Part shown: positions 1-10,572 of the stretch, one piece after another
How the letters are laid out: each line of letters begins with the position of its first letter
How positions within the stretch are numbered: position 1 is the first letter of the stretch
Source of the DNA: Entoloma clypeatum
Lineage: Eukaryota; Basidiomycota; Agaricomycetes; Agaricales; Entolomataceae
DNA length: 64,000 nucleotides
NCBI GenBank assembly: GCA_963565915.1
Contig: OY751495.1
Location: forward strand, 1,426,001-1,490,000
Direction: 5' to 3'
Notes under the pieces: generated by a model
The model's input: the letters and a program-made list of their open reading frames with translations, nothing else
What the model was told of the DNA's origin: nothing
Database searches by the model: none
Program-made: the position numbers and the translations under genes

Positions 1-197
1 ATGTGTACTAAGTCAATCCCCTTAGGGACGCTTCATGACAGGTACTTGTCGTAATGACGTTCCCAGGTTCATGTGTGAAGAAGTAAGACTCAGAACCTAG
101 ATCTTTCGATCGGTTCTTTGCCAACCAGGGTAGAGTGGGCAGGTACTCGCTGTTGCCAGCGTTTCCCAAGTCCCTCTGCTATCCGGGGCCCATAACC
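1..197 (-). mobile_element. Copia-L: 5' internal leader of a Copia retrotransposon, cut by the window edge
   Basis: On the minus strand this is the start of the internal region directly after the LTR at 198-507. It opens with the primer-binding site at 186-197 and then a leader without a clear long ORF. The rest of the element (gag-pol and second LTR) lies beyond the left edge. Assignment to Copia rests on the LTR ends (TGTTGAA...TTCAACA) and on the PBS being the same as in the Copia-B element further right. No protein domain is visible, so the superfamily call is an inference. Confidence 0.6.
186..197 (-). promoter_or_regulatory. Primer-binding site of Copia-L (initiator tRNA-Met anticodon-arm type)
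   Basis: The plus-strand sequence gggcccataacc directly abuts the LTR. It equals the anticodon arm of eukaryotic initiator tRNA-Met (CAU anticodon inside), so the minus strand can pair with the 3' end of a 5' half-tRNA. The same 12-mer sits in the same place in Copia-B (19231-19242). Confidence 0.65.
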
Positions 198-507
198 TGT
201 TGAAGTTCCACCTGGGCGCTAGCCGCAGATGTACTGAGCAACACAGCTACAGTGGAAGTACTCTACTTAACCGTTCTAGTCACTTACTTGGGTTGGAAAG
301 GGTGAGGCTGGTGAGAGCGGTTGAGGCTGGTAAGAGCGATGGAGCTGGTTAAGAGTCAAGAGACAACTTGTTGATATTGACAGTTTCCTGGTCTTATATA
401 CCGTACTACTGTTTGTACCAACCAAACAAGTATGTAATGAAGATATGTAAAGGTCACGTGATGTAATCTAATCTAATCTAATCTACGTGATGGGAAAAGT
501 TTCAACA
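198..507 (-). repeat. 5' LTR of Copia-L
   Basis: This 310-bp LTR has perfect 7-bp terminal inverted repeats, TGTTGAA at 198 and TTCAACA ending at 507. On the minus strand a TATATAAG box lies at 393-400. A (atcta)n microsatellite lies near 464-485. Its right end falls inside the integrase reading frame of Gypsy-A, so Copia-L inserted into Gypsy-A and is younger. The apparent stop of the integrase ORF (TGA at 502-504) is made by the first bases of this LTR. Confidence 0.8.
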
Positions 508-3348
508 TTGTTCGAGTGTCTGGTTGGTGCGTTCGGTTTGACCATCGTCTTCAGGGTGATATCCAGAAGTGAAGTGAAGTCTCATGTCGAGGGCTTTTGC
601 AAGAGAGCGGAAAAGGCGGGAGACGAATACAGGTCCGCGATTGGATGTGACATTTTGCGGAACTCCGTGCTTGGAAAAGACGTGAAGCACGAAAAGGTTT
701 GCTAGGTCTTCAGATGTGCAATTAATGGTGGTAGGAATGAAGATGCCTTGTTTAGTGAGGCGGTCTACAATGACCAGAATTGCATCAGAGCCAGCGGATG
801 TCGGAAGGGGTTCAATGAAATCCATGGAAATAGAATGCCAGGGACGTTCAGGAATAGGGAGTTGTTTAAGCAGACCGTAGGGTTTATGACGTTGGGGTTT
901 GGCGCGCATACAAGTGGTACATGACTTGCAATACTTTTTGACAAAGTCGCGCATTCCAGGCCAACTGTATTCTCGTTGGATAAGACTAATAGTCTTATTT
1001 TGACCAGGGTGTCCAGCCAGGATATGGTCATGCTTATTGCGGAGGATGCGGAGACGGAGGTCGGATGAGTCGGGAATGTAGATACGTCCATTGTGGAGTA
1101 GATAACCTGCTTCATTCACGATCCAGCGTGGATTAGGATTGTCGAGGAAAGAGGTGTAAATGGGATTGGTCAGAAGAGTGGAGAGGATATCGGAGCAGAG
1201 CTGATCCATATCCATGATGATTGTGGCATGGAGGATGGGTGTATATAACTCTGTTGCGCGAAGTGAAGTGGTGAGCTGTTCTTGTGTGAAGATGGGTTTG
1301 AAGTTGCTTGGGTTGACGGACAAATAGTCGCTATTTCCCTCTTTAGGGTAGACATCCCATCGTCTACTTAAAAGATCGGGCTTCGTACCTAAATGGCCAG
1401 GGCGGAAGCAGATGACGAGATTGAACTGGCAGAGGTATTCGGACCAACGAGCTTGTCGACGTGATAAAATCTTGGTAGTAGAAAAGTACTCAAGATTTTT
1501 GTGGTCCGTTATGACATTGATTGGAGCAGCGGAGCCTTCAAGGTAGTGACGCCAAACCTTGAATGCATCGTGGATCGCTAATAGTTCTTTGTCGTGGGTG
1601 TCATAGTTTAATTCGGGAGGTGTAAAGGTGCGGGAGTGGAAAGTGACCGGATGGATTTCGTCGTCGGAGGTGCGGATGGAGAGGATCGCACCCAAAGCGT
1701 AGTCGGAGGCATTGGTTTCGACGATAATAAGGCTGTTGGGAATCCAATGCGTAAGAACAGGTGCCGTGGTAAAGGCTTTCTTCAAAGTTTTGAAAGATTC
1801 GCGAGCGGAGTCGGAGAAGTGCCATTGTGTGTTTTTGCGGGTGAGTCGAGTGAGCGGAACAGTGATTTCGGAGTAGTAAGGAATGAATCGTCGATAAAAA
1901 TTGGCAAAACCTAAGAAAGACTGAATGTCTTTGACCTTCCTTGGTTCAGGCCAATCTTGAATAATTTTGACTTTCTTATCCGACATGCGGAGGCCTGTCG
2001 GAGAGAGGATAAAGCCAAGGTATTCAACAGTATCCGTAGAAAACTCGCATTTGTCTGCGCGTGCGTATAAGCTGTGTTGTCAGAGACGTCGGAGGACTTC
2101 GCGGACATGCTTCCGATGCTCGGAGGAGGGAGAGTGGGAGTAGATGAGGATGTCGTCGAGATATATGGTAACATACTTATCGAGCAGGTCGTGGAAGATG
2201 TCGTTCATGAAGCATTGGAAAATGGCTGGGGAGTTGGTGAGTCCAAATGGCATGACAAGCCATTCAAAAGACCCGTAGCGCGTGCGGAAGGCGGTTTTCC
2301 ATTCATCTCCTTCCGCTATGCAGATGAGGTGATAGGCATGTCGGAGGTCGAGAGCCGTATAAACACTGGCTTTTCCAGCGGTCTGGAGAAGGTCGGATAT
2401 GAGCGGAAGCGGATATCGGTCCTTCTTTGAGATTTTGTTAAGACCACGGAAATCGACGCAAAGACGAAGGGAGCCATCCTTTTTACGAAGGAAAAGGACA
2501 GGAGCACCGTGCGGAGAGGAAGAGGGTCGGATGAATCCAATGGTGAGGTGTTCGTCAATGAATTCACGGAGGGCATTGAGTTCAGTTTGTGAAAGGGAGT
2601 AGATTGGACCGAACGGAGGAGCGGAGCCCTCTTCAAGTTCGATCTTGAGGTCGTAGGGACGGTGGGGTGGAAGAGTGTCTGCTTTTCCTTTACTGAAGAC
2701 GTCAGCATAGTCATGGTATTCTTCAGGTACGTTTGTCAAGTCGGGGGTGTCGGAAGCGGATGCGGAGTGAGCAGAAACGGAGGGAGTCGAAAGGTGAAGT
2801 CAAAAGGATTGTGTACCAGGCAATTTGCATGCCCTCATAAATGCGGCTGCGTTAATGAGTGAAATCTGCAGAGCGGACTGCAGAGGTACGATCGGAGGTT
2901 CCGGAGGAGGAAGCATAGCTGTCCTACCTTGGGAGGAGGTCGACGTTGATGTCGGAAACGGCTCTTTTTGCATCTGTGGACGGAAAGTGATACTGCCCAA
3001 TACCCAGTCAATCATAGGATTGTGGCGGGTGAGCCAGTTGTATCCAAGAACCACGGAAGAAGCAGAGTCGAGCGGAGTAACATAAAAATCCTGTTCAAAA
3101 GATTCACCTGAAGGAAAACATATAGGTATTGTTACAACTTGAGTGATAAACACGTTAGAAGAACCATTGAAAAGCTTTAGTTCTAAAGGTGGAATAGCAG
3201 AGTTCGGAAGATCATAAGCGGAGGAAAAGTTATTGTCAATAAAACAGTGGGTAGATCCTGAATCAATAAGTGCTGGGACAGAATCTGAAGAGAAAAAAGA
3301 AGATGAGATATTGATACGTAAAGAGTTCGGATCGGAGAGAGTGGACAT
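508..3348 (-). pseudogene. Gypsy-A pol (protease, RT, RNase H, partial integrase), broken
   Basis: One frame runs through the whole stretch. The protease has the active-site motif IDSGSTHCF near 3230-3260. RT (2080-2739 and onward) carries the YLDD catalytic box. RNase H and the HHCC zinc-binding region of integrase follow in 508-1986. Two single in-frame TGA codons break it, at 2800-2802 and at 2080-2082; the second replaces what reads like an Arg codon (context RL-stop-QHSLYARADKC). In integrase the second catalytic Asp is Asn (TSNRGP instead of SDRG). The third catalytic region, with its Glu, is present just before the Copia-L LTR cuts the domain. These domains would make and insert the cDNA copy; this copy cannot. 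Confidence 0.9.
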
Positions 3349-3422
3349 GTTAAGTCGGATGGGAGCGGAGGCACGGAGAGAGTCAACGCAGTCCTCAGAC
3401 CATGCTTCATGAGGACCACTGC

Positions 3423-4772
3423 CTATTTTTTTGACTCGATCTCCTTATCTTTTTCCTTGGCTTGAGTGCCAACTTGGGCGGCTTTCCCTTTAGCCTTGGA
3501 AGCGGAGGAGGTGGACTTGGGACAGTCCTTGACAGCGTGTCCGACACTACCACAGAATAAGCAAAGGTTATTATCGAAACGACATTTGCGTTCTTGATAC
3601 GTCAGTTTGCTGTCTTTGCCTAATTTACTGGAGAGGTCGGGTTTCGGAGCGGATGTGGAAGCGGAAGCGGTAGTGGGAGCGGAGGGTTTGGTTGATGATG
3701 TTTGTGCAGTGGATTGGTTCGGAGTGGATTGTTTCTTGTCGGACTTGGGAGTGGGTTTATCAGTTCTGGATTTCTCTCGTTGACGTTCCCAGTAGCGAGC
3801 GTCAATAGTATGAGCCGCGGATCGTAGGTCTGGTAAAGACTTGATCTTGGGTTGTTGGGAGAGGGTGTCCTTGATCCGATCCGGAAGTCCGACATAGTAG
3901 TGGTGTCGGAGGGAGTTTTCATCCCAGTCAGTCTTGGTAGCGAGACGTTGGAATTCAATGTTGTACTTCAATATCTTTTGATTTTCCTTCATCCGTAGGT
4001 CATCCAACTGTTCTTCGGCTTCGCCCTGAGGGTCAATGGTACCAAACTTGGAGCAGAGAAGTCGGATGAACTCGGGAAAAGAACCCCGCCAATTGGGTTC
4101 ATCATCGTCAAGAATGAAGGGTTCAAAAAATTCGAGTGCTGTGCCTCGGAAGTAAGACATGGCAAAGTTGACTTTGGAATGTTCTGAGTCGAAGTTGTCA
4201 TTGTCGGAGAAGTAAAGTTTGCATTGTAAAATGAATGCGGAGAGTTTGCACGGATTGGATCCGTCAAAGGTATCCGGTTCGTTGGCATACGACTTTTTCT
4301 TCTTTGTATCTCGACGTTTCAACTCTTTGGTCATGAGCAGAATGGCTTCAGCTAGATTGGGTTCCTGATCTGGATTGGAATCGGAGTCGTCCAAATCTCC
4401 ATGTAAACTACCGTCGGAAGGAGGAGGAGATCCTCCTGGAGGTCCGCCGAATAAGCCAGAATTTAGAGGTGCGGAGGGTTCCGTTGGTGGGTTTAGTGGA
4501 GGACTGGCAGGAAGTGGTGGGAGCTGAGAGTCGGAAGAGGGCGGAGGAACAGATGGTCCAGGGGTAGGAGCGGATGATGATGCTGTGGCTCCTCGAGGGG
4601 TAATGGTTACATTGCGTGTTCCTTGAAGAAAAGCAGAGTGTGGTGTGGAGGATGAACAATCTGCTGCTGCATGAGCAGTCCTAGTTGTTCGAACTGTATT
4701 ACAGGTTTGAGACATGTGGGTAGAGGTTGTTGGGTAAATCAAAGAATGGTGGTAGTTCAAATATACTGTCAC
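3423..4772 (-). CDS. Gypsy-A Gag capsid/nucleocapsid protein
   Basis: This is an open frame of 449 codons. The N-terminal third is Ser/Pro/Thr-rich and disordered. The middle (about residues 150-310) is a retrotransposon Gag domain with the typical run of YFRGTALEFF and later YNIEFQRLA. The C-terminal part is Lys/Ser-rich with one CCHC zinc knuckle, CLFCGSVGHAVKDC, for binding element RNA. The first ATG at 4772 starts only 8 bp downstream of the self-priming PBS, so an internal Met may be the real start. Gag is intact although pol is broken, so it could still be made and packaged. Confidence 0.85.
   Translation of the reverse strand: MTVYLNYHHSLIYPTTSTHMSQTCNTVRTTRTAHAAADCSSSTPHSAFLQGTRNVTITPRGATASSSAPTPGPSVPPPSSDSQLPPLPASPPLNPPTEPSAPLNSGLFGGPPGGSPPPSDGSLHGDLDDSDSNPDQEPNLAEAILLMTKELKRRDTKKKKSYANEPDTFDGSNPCKLSAFILQCKLYFSDNDNFDSEHSKVNFAMSYFRGTALEFFEPFILDDDEPNWRGSFPEFIRLLCSKFGTIDPQGEAEEQLDDLRMKENQKILKYNIEFQRLATKTDWDENSLRHHYYVGLPDRIKDTLSQQPKIKSLPDLRSAAHTIDARYWERQREKSRTDKPTPKSDKKQSTPNQSTAQTSSTKPSAPTTASASTSAPKPDLSSKLGKDSKLTYQERKCRFDNNLCLFCGSVGHAVKDCPKSTSSASKAKGKAAQVGTQAKEKDKEIESKK
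4754..4764 (-). promoter_or_regulatory. Self-priming PBS of Gypsy-A
   Basis: The minus strand reads ATATTTGAACT, two bases after the LTR end. It is the exact reverse complement of AGTTCAAATAT inside the LTR (5039-5029). It has no match to a tRNA 3' CCA end. This is the arrangement known from S. pombe Tf1, where the first 11 nt of the mRNA fold back as primer. Confidence 0.75.
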
Positions 4773-5317
4773 GTAGCGTGTTTCTCAACGTCAGAAAACA
4801 TCGGACGAGTCGGAGCGGAGTAGCGGAGGAGCGGAATGCGGTAAGTGCGACGTTGGCAGAAAGGACCTGGCTTCAACTTGTGCGTTGCGCCCCACTCTTT
4901 GACGTGGTCCTCGATTTCGGATTGGTGGATGTTGGATGAGCGGATGAGCGGATGAGCGGATGAGCGGAGGTGACGGAGAGAATGCTCAAAGGCAAGTAGA
5001 GACGGATGCGAATGAGGTATAACATATGATATTTGAACTGAGGTTCTACGACAGGTTTGTACACTATTTATAGTAGACTAGAATGATCAGCATTACTATA
5101 AGTGATGTGCAGATATCGGAGTTGACCATCGGAACATTCGGAGTACGGAGAGTAGCAAATGAAAAGTGAACAACATATGTCTACTTGTAAGTATGGTTGA
5201 GATGTTACGTAGTAGAAGTATATTCAATATAAATAGAATGTTGTTGGAGCGGATGTCGGAGCGGATGAAATGTCGGAGTCGTTGGATAAGTCGGATGTGA
5301 ATCGTATGGTTATGACA
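4767..5317 (-). repeat. 5' LTR of Gypsy-A
   Basis: A 551-bp LTR with ends TGTCA...TGACA. On the minus strand a TATAAATA box (5065-5072) lies 33 nt upstream of the 11-mer AGTTCAAATAT (5039 to 5029). That 11-mer is the probable RNA 5' end, because its reverse complement is the PBS. The LTR is similar throughout to the interrupted LTR at 12422-12837 plus 19592-19769. Confidence 0.85.
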
Positions 5318-5459
5318 TGTTTCATCGATGCTCATCGCTCGGCATTGACTGCCAAGCACTTTTGGCAATCGCCGAAACTCAAACCATAATTCGACAGACA
5401 GCCAACAAAACATTCCCACACTTCTTTTATCCCCCCCACCTCCACTCCACCTGGCTCCA

Positions 5460-5815
5460 CTTCTGCCCAATGGCCACTACTGCTGCCCAACGGCCGCCCC
5501 TCATGCCCAACGGCCCCCTCTAACGCACAACAGCCTCCCTTCGTGCCCAACACCCCCCTCTAATGCCCCTTCATGCCCAACAGCCCCCTCGTGTGCCCAA
5601 CGGCCCCCTCTAATGCCCAACGGCCTCCCTGCACGCCCAACGCCCCCTCTTGTGCCCAACGGCACCCTTTAATGCCCAGCGCCCTCTCTTCATGCCGAAC
5701 GGCCGCCCGTCATGCCCAACAGCCGTCTCTAACGCCCAAGGTCCCCCTCGTGTGCGCAACGGCCGCCCCTCATGCGCAATGGCCTGTGCTAGCGCCCAAC
5801 GGCCTTGCAAGGACA
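5460..5815. repeat. Degenerate GC-rich minisatellite
   Basis: About 355 bp built of imperfect 20-30 bp units around the core tgcccaacggcc followed by pyrimidine-rich ccctc runs, repeated about 13-15 times. All three plus frames and two minus frames stay open by composition, so the short ORFs here are not evidence of genes. The flanks 5318-5459 and 5816-5900 show nothing I can identify. Confidence 0.8.
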
Positions 5816-5903
5816 GGACTAGGATTGGTAGGGCACCTCTCATGGGGCAACAGGCAGTCAATGTGAGCTACTATGGCCTATTTTCAAGTTTTCCAACTTT
5901 ACT

Positions 5904-6200
5904 TGGGGTCAGTTCATGCTTGCGTTGATCGACTGCAATCCTGACATCTATCTTGATGAGATTCAACAAGAACTTGAAGACCAGCACAGAATGATACTTT
6001 TCCTCTCCACCATCTGGTGAACTCTCAAGCAGCTCGGCATGTCATCAAAGAAGGCAATGTAAATTGCATGTCACTCATCCATACCTCATTGACGCTTTTA
6101 AACTCTACAGCTTTCTCATGCAGCTCTTGAACGCTGTGCCCATGCATGCCATGAATTTACCCTAGCAGTGGGTGGAGAGCCCATGGGACGGATTGTCGGC
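5904..6200 (+). pseudogene. Relic of a Tc1/mariner-like (DDE) transposase DNA-binding region
   Basis: From about 5902 the plus strand reads a helix-turn-helix-like segment: FMLALIDCNPDIYLDEIQ, then LSTIW-stop-TLKQLGMSSKK, then, after about 55 bp that may be an old intron (GTAAAT...CTACAG), ALERCAHACHEF. This order (xPDIYLDEL, xSxSTIWRTLKxLG, KK, AxERxxxxRxEF) is typical of the N-terminal winged-helix part of IS630/Tc1-mariner family transposases found in mushroom genomes. Two stops break it, and the catalytic domain is missing because Gypsy-B's truncated LTR begins at about 6201. Confidence 0.5.
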
Positions 6201-6395
6201 AGTGCACATGAGTAAGACGACTGCAGACTGAGTAATACTAGTGTGGAGCTGAGTAAGGCTACTGCGGACTGAGTCATACTGGGAATCTAAGGGAGCAAAA
6301 ATAGGTATTAGATATAGTATATTCGTAAGAGGGCACCGAGTCGGGATAATAAGTAAAAGAGATGACATGGTCTGCATAATGTAGAGTCCATAACA
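6201..6395 (-). repeat. Truncated 3' LTR of Gypsy-B
   Basis: The U3-type end TGTTATGG (reverse complement of 6388-6395) is present. Alignment by eye to the 5' LTR (12240-12421) runs from about 6201 to the LTR end. The R/U5 part with TATA box and self-primer is missing, so the element was truncated on this side. Confidence 0.75.
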
Positions 6396-6429
6396 TGTTC
6401 TCCTCTTCAAGCTCTGTGTCCTCACAGAG

Positions 6430-6801
6430 TCATTGTCCCCATCCCTTGTTGTTGCTGGGATCGGACCAGTTCGGACTCTCCTTGAGGCTCCAATCATATA
6501 TTAACTCCTCGTTGATGGCAACGGCGAGTTCGAGGCCTTTGATAGCCAGCCAAATACGTTGATTTTCGATGACGAGGGTGCTGGTGTAATTTCCGAGAAT
6601 TTGTTTCTCCTCGGGACTCGGGGCGACAGGGAGGTTGGACAGCGAGTGAAGTCGGATATGCATCTGGTGATGAAGGAGGTCAGCAAGGGAAGTTTCGAGG
6701 GCATGGATCTGGTCTCTCATGGAGAGTGCTTCGTTCATGAGGGCGGCAATGGCAGGTTTGATGTCAGTGGTGGAGGTGGAGGTAGCAGTGGTGTTAGACA
6801 T
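6430..6801 (-). CDS. Extra small ORF of Gypsy-B between pol and 3' LTR; unknown function
   Basis: A 123-codon ORF on the same strand as gag-pol. It starts with ATG in a good context (gccaccATG) after a pyrimidine-rich leader and ends 34 bp before the LTR. I do not recognise the protein. It opens MSNTTATSTSTTDIKPAI and its core is helical and Leu/His/Glu-rich (MRDQIHALETSLADLLHHQM, then ENQRIWLAIKGLELA), which suggests a coiled coil. It has no Cys motif, signal peptide or membrane segment. Gypsy-C has a homologue in the same position (50515-50913) with about the same length and the conserved core MRDQIHALETS. Retention of an open frame here, while the neighbouring pol of Gypsy-B is riddled with stops, is notable. 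It occupies the place where env would sit in a retrovirus, but does not look like an envelope protein. Confidence 0.6.
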   Translation of the reverse strand: MSNTTATSTSTTDIKPAIAALMNEALSMRDQIHALETSLADLLHHQMHIRLHSLSNLPVAPSPEEKQILGNYTSTLVIENQRIWLAIKGLELAVAINEELIYDWSLKESPNWSDPSNNKGWGQ

Positions 6802-6933
6802 GGTGGCGAGGATGGTTGAGAGATAGAAGAAGAATGGAGAGGCTATATTGGGCAGGGAAAGGACTAGAGTGGGGAACTTGGTGCGTGGTTGACTGATGAG
6901 GTCTATACTGTCATGGAATCCAAAGGCTGTCTT

Positions 6934-9900
6934 TTATTGTGGGCAAGACAGGTTCTGCCAATGGAAATCACAGATCAAATCTTGAGTGTTCTGACCATTA
7001 GCTCGAGGTTCCCATGTGTTCTCTTCTGGGCCATATCCTTCCCACTGGACAAGGTACTGGATCTTTCCACGGAACTTTCAAGAGTCTAGGATTGTGGACA
7101 CATGATAATCTTCTCATCCTTCAACGATGATCGGATCAGGAGCTAGTTTCTTCTTCTGGATGGCATACTTCGGAGTTTCATATGGTGACAACAGGGTCTC
7201 GTTGAACACAGGGTGAATCATTTTCCAAGTCTTCGGGAGATCAAGAAGGTATGCGCTAGCCCCTTTCTTCTCTAGAACCTTGAATGGTCCATGTCGGAGT
7301 GCGTCAAGTTTCTTCAAGGGACGGTTAGTCCTGATGTTAGTCCCTTCCAGCCACACCTGGTCTCCAATGTGGTAGTTCCAAGACGGACTCCGTCGTGTGT
7401 CAACTGTCTTCTTCATCTGGTCCTGTGCCTGTTTTAGCGCTGCATTGGCTTCTTCTCATGCCTGTTTGAGTTTTTCCAAGAAGTTGTTGGCCGCCAGGTT
7501 GGTGTCTTCCAACACAAGTTCTCCCTTCCAAGGATGTAAGCCATAGTTGAAATAGAATGGTGTGTGCTTTGTCGCCTGATATTCTTTGTCATTGTACTGG
7601 AATTTGGCAATTGTGATCCATTCAGCCCAATCATCTTGCAGATGGTTGACGAGGTTTCGTAAGAACACTTCTGTCTCCTGATGTGATCGTTCGGCTTGTT
7701 CATCAGTCTGTGGATGGTATGCGGTGGACAGATTCCTTTTGATCCCTAACATGCGGTAAAGTATCTCCATGAACTTGGTGGCAAACTGTGGTCCTCTGTC
7801 ACTGATGATCTTCTTGGGGATCCCATGAAGCTTCCACATCTGATCCCAATAGATCTTGGCTAATCCTTCAGCCAATAATTCCACGGTTGTTGGAATGAGA
7901 TGGAGCATCTTCAAGTGTCTATCCGTGATGACCAGAATCACATTCTTTCCATCGGACTCTGGTATCAGTCCCACGACGTCAATCCCTATGTCTTCCCATG
8001 GATGACTTGGTGCTGCATGGGGGTGTAGCGGAGCATGTTGTTTCTGTCTGTTGATCTTGTTGCGTTGACAGGTGTCGCAACCCTTTACGTACTTCTTCAC
8101 ATCATGCAGGATGGTAGGCCACCAGGAGGTGCGAGTGAGGAGTTCGTGTGTCCGATACTGTCCTGGATGTCCAGCCACTGGTGCATCGTGTGACTCAAAC
8201 ATCAGTTCTTGACACAGTTGTGGGTCCGGTGGAACATAGACTTGTTCGCCTGCATATGTGATGCCATTTTCCTGTTGATACCAATGAGGATTCTTCTTTA
8301 GACCCTGGGCTACTTCTGTCTCCATGCGGTTTGAACCCTTGATGCATGTGATCCACGGATTTTCAATGGTTGGGACGTTTCCAATCTTGATGGAATCAGA
8401 GGTTTCACCCCCTTCAAAGAATTGTTTCTCCGTGAACATCACCATTTGTACCACATCTTCTGATTCCAATCATTTCAAGAATAGTCCCTCCTTGAGCATT
8501 TGGTCACTGTCTTGTGGTTCGAGTTCCGTTTCATACCAGGGTAAGCGCGACAGGATGTCTGCTTTGGCATTTGTCTTGCCAGACACATGCCCTAATTCAA
8601 AGTCATAGTCTTGTAACTTCATCTTCCAGTGCCTTTGTCATTGATGTAGGTCCTAAGAACGACGAAAATACTCCAGGTTCTTGTGATCAGTTAAGATCTC
8701 AAAGTGTTCCCTGGCTTCAAGCAGATAGTGTCTCCAGTCTTTCAGTGCCTCCATGACTGCCAAGAGCTCTTTGTTGTATATCTCATAATTTTGTTCAGCC
8801 GTGGACATGGTCCACGACAAGAACGCAATAGGATGCCATTTGTCATCCTGTTTTTGAGAGAGTACAGCCCCAATTGCATAGCCCGATGCATCGGTTTTGA
8901 CCCTGAACTGTCCATCTGGTTTTGGTAATGCCAAGACTGGTGCTGATGTGATTGCCTGTATGAGACCTTCAAATGCCTTTTGTTCTGTTGGTCCCCAGGT
9001 AAACGTAGTGCCGCCTGTGAGCGCAGTAAGTGGTTTTGCGATGTTTGAGTATCCTTCAATGAAGCGCCGATAGAAGTTAGCAAACCCAAGGAACTTCTGG
9101 ACTTCCTTTTTTGATGTGGGTGCTCGCCAGTTTCGGATCGTGTCCACCTTCTCAGTTTCCATCTCAACACGTCCTTCACCAACGACATATCCCAATATGG
9201 GGCATTTCATTACTTCCCAGAAACACTTCTTCTCCTTCAGAAACAAGTCATTGTCCAATAGGATCTGCAGAATTTCTTCAGTGTTTCGCGCGAGTTCTTC
9301 CTTGGTTTTACCAATAACCACAATGTCATCCATGTAGATCACGCAGATGCGTCGGCAGATCTGGTCCCAGAATAGACTAGCCATCATCCGAGAGAACATT
9401 CCCAGGGAGTTGCAAAGGCCAAAAAACATGACCAATGGTTCAAACAATCCTCGACTGGTGAGGAAGGCAGCCTTCCATTCATCGCCTTCCTTAATCTGGA
9501 CATTGTTGTAACCCCACATGATGTCCATCTTATTGAAGTAGACTGCATCTTTCAGCATGTCCAAGAGATCGGAGATGCACGGGAGTGGGAACTTGTCTTT
9601 GACCGTAAATTTGTTGACCATGCGGTAATCTTGTACCAATCGTTTGGAACCATCCTTCTTGTTGATGAAGAAGCAAGGGGAGGCATAAGGGGATTTAGAC
9701 AGGCGGATCTTTCCAGTTGCTAGACCCTCATCAATGAATGCCTCCAATTCCTCTTGTTCCTTTTGTGTCATGGGATATGTATTTCCCCCTAGTTCCTTTG
9801 GTGCGTCCGGTGTAAGTTCAATATCATGGTCCCATTCCCTTTCCTTTGGAATCTTATCAAAGTTCTCCTTCTCAAAGAGGTGAGTAAACCGATCAACATA

Positions 9901-10490
9901 TGAGGGTCGTTTGGTTGTGGGGGGTGGTGTGGGAGTGACGGCTTCCAATATAGGGTCTCCAGGCTTTCATTTCTGATCTGACTTCTTGGGTGCATCCTTG
10001 TCGCACACCTCAACCATGTGAACCCAGTGTTTGCGACCATCAAGGTTAACCTTGAAATCTGAATGTTTGGTTTGGCATGTTGTTGGGCACCAGTTGAATG
10101 TTACAGCGCCGGTTGTCCAATTGATCGTAGGGTTGTGGTGTACCAACCAGTCATGTCCCAAGAGCATGTCTGTTCTCCCAATGTCCAGTACCATTGCTTC
10201 CATGGTTTCCTGATATGTTCCCAAATCCAGCTTGACTTTGGCAAGTTGGTTTGCTTTCTGTTGTCGATTTGGTGATCCATCCGCATTTAGAATTGCTATG
10301 GGCAGTATCCCTCACGTGGGGAGGTTCTGTTCATATACTATTCTGGGATGGATGCATGTGTATTCACATCCACTATCAATCTCAGGTCGAATGACCTTTG
10401 GTTCTCGTCGTGTTTTGAGCTGAGCTAACAGCCTGATCTCTCGTTGTTTCAGGGGTTTGTCTCCTTTCACAATCTTGGTTGATGCAGTGG
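6934..10490 (-). pseudogene. Gypsy-B pol (PR-RT-RNase H-integrase-chromodomain), broken
   Basis: Fragments follow in the usual order. The protease active site DSG lies near 10369-10385, with GHDWLVHHNP downstream. RT and RNase H occupy 8653-9948 (431 codons; catalytic box YMDD intact; WKAAFLTSRGLFEPLVM). RNase H end and integrase occupy 7456-8469 (HHCC finger with CDTCQRNKI, catalytic IISDRGPQF, AYHPQTDEQAERS). The integrase C-terminal part is at 7114-7416. After VEG a stop enters the chromodomain, still readable as [18 protein letters not shown]. Several stops sit where Gypsy-C has CGA or other Arg codons. The chromodomain places it among chromoviruses, whose integrase targets histone-marked chromatin. 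Confidence 0.88.
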
Positions 10491-10572
10491 CTCACTTGGT
10501 TCTATTGTCTGCAGTCATACAAGGCAAGCGAGTCCATTTAATAGATAAGGGTCGCGACTTAGCGTTGTTTAA

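Larger units (their letters stand above)
508..5317 (-). mobile_element. Gypsy-A: truncated Ty3/Gypsy retrotransposon
   Basis: The minus-strand element reads 5' LTR (4767-5317), self-priming PBS (4754-4764), gag (3423-4772), then protease, reverse transcriptase, RNase H and integrase (3348 down to 508). The 3' end of integrase and the 3' LTR are missing because Copia-L joins at 507/508. Gag and pol lie in different frames, so a frameshift between them, original or acquired, separates the two. Pol has two in-frame TGA stops and a damaged integrase active site, so this copy is dead. Confidence 0.9.

Noticed and set aside
5573..5928. Proline/alanine-rich ORFs in the minisatellite
   Set aside because: They are open on several frames because of the repeat composition; no family features.
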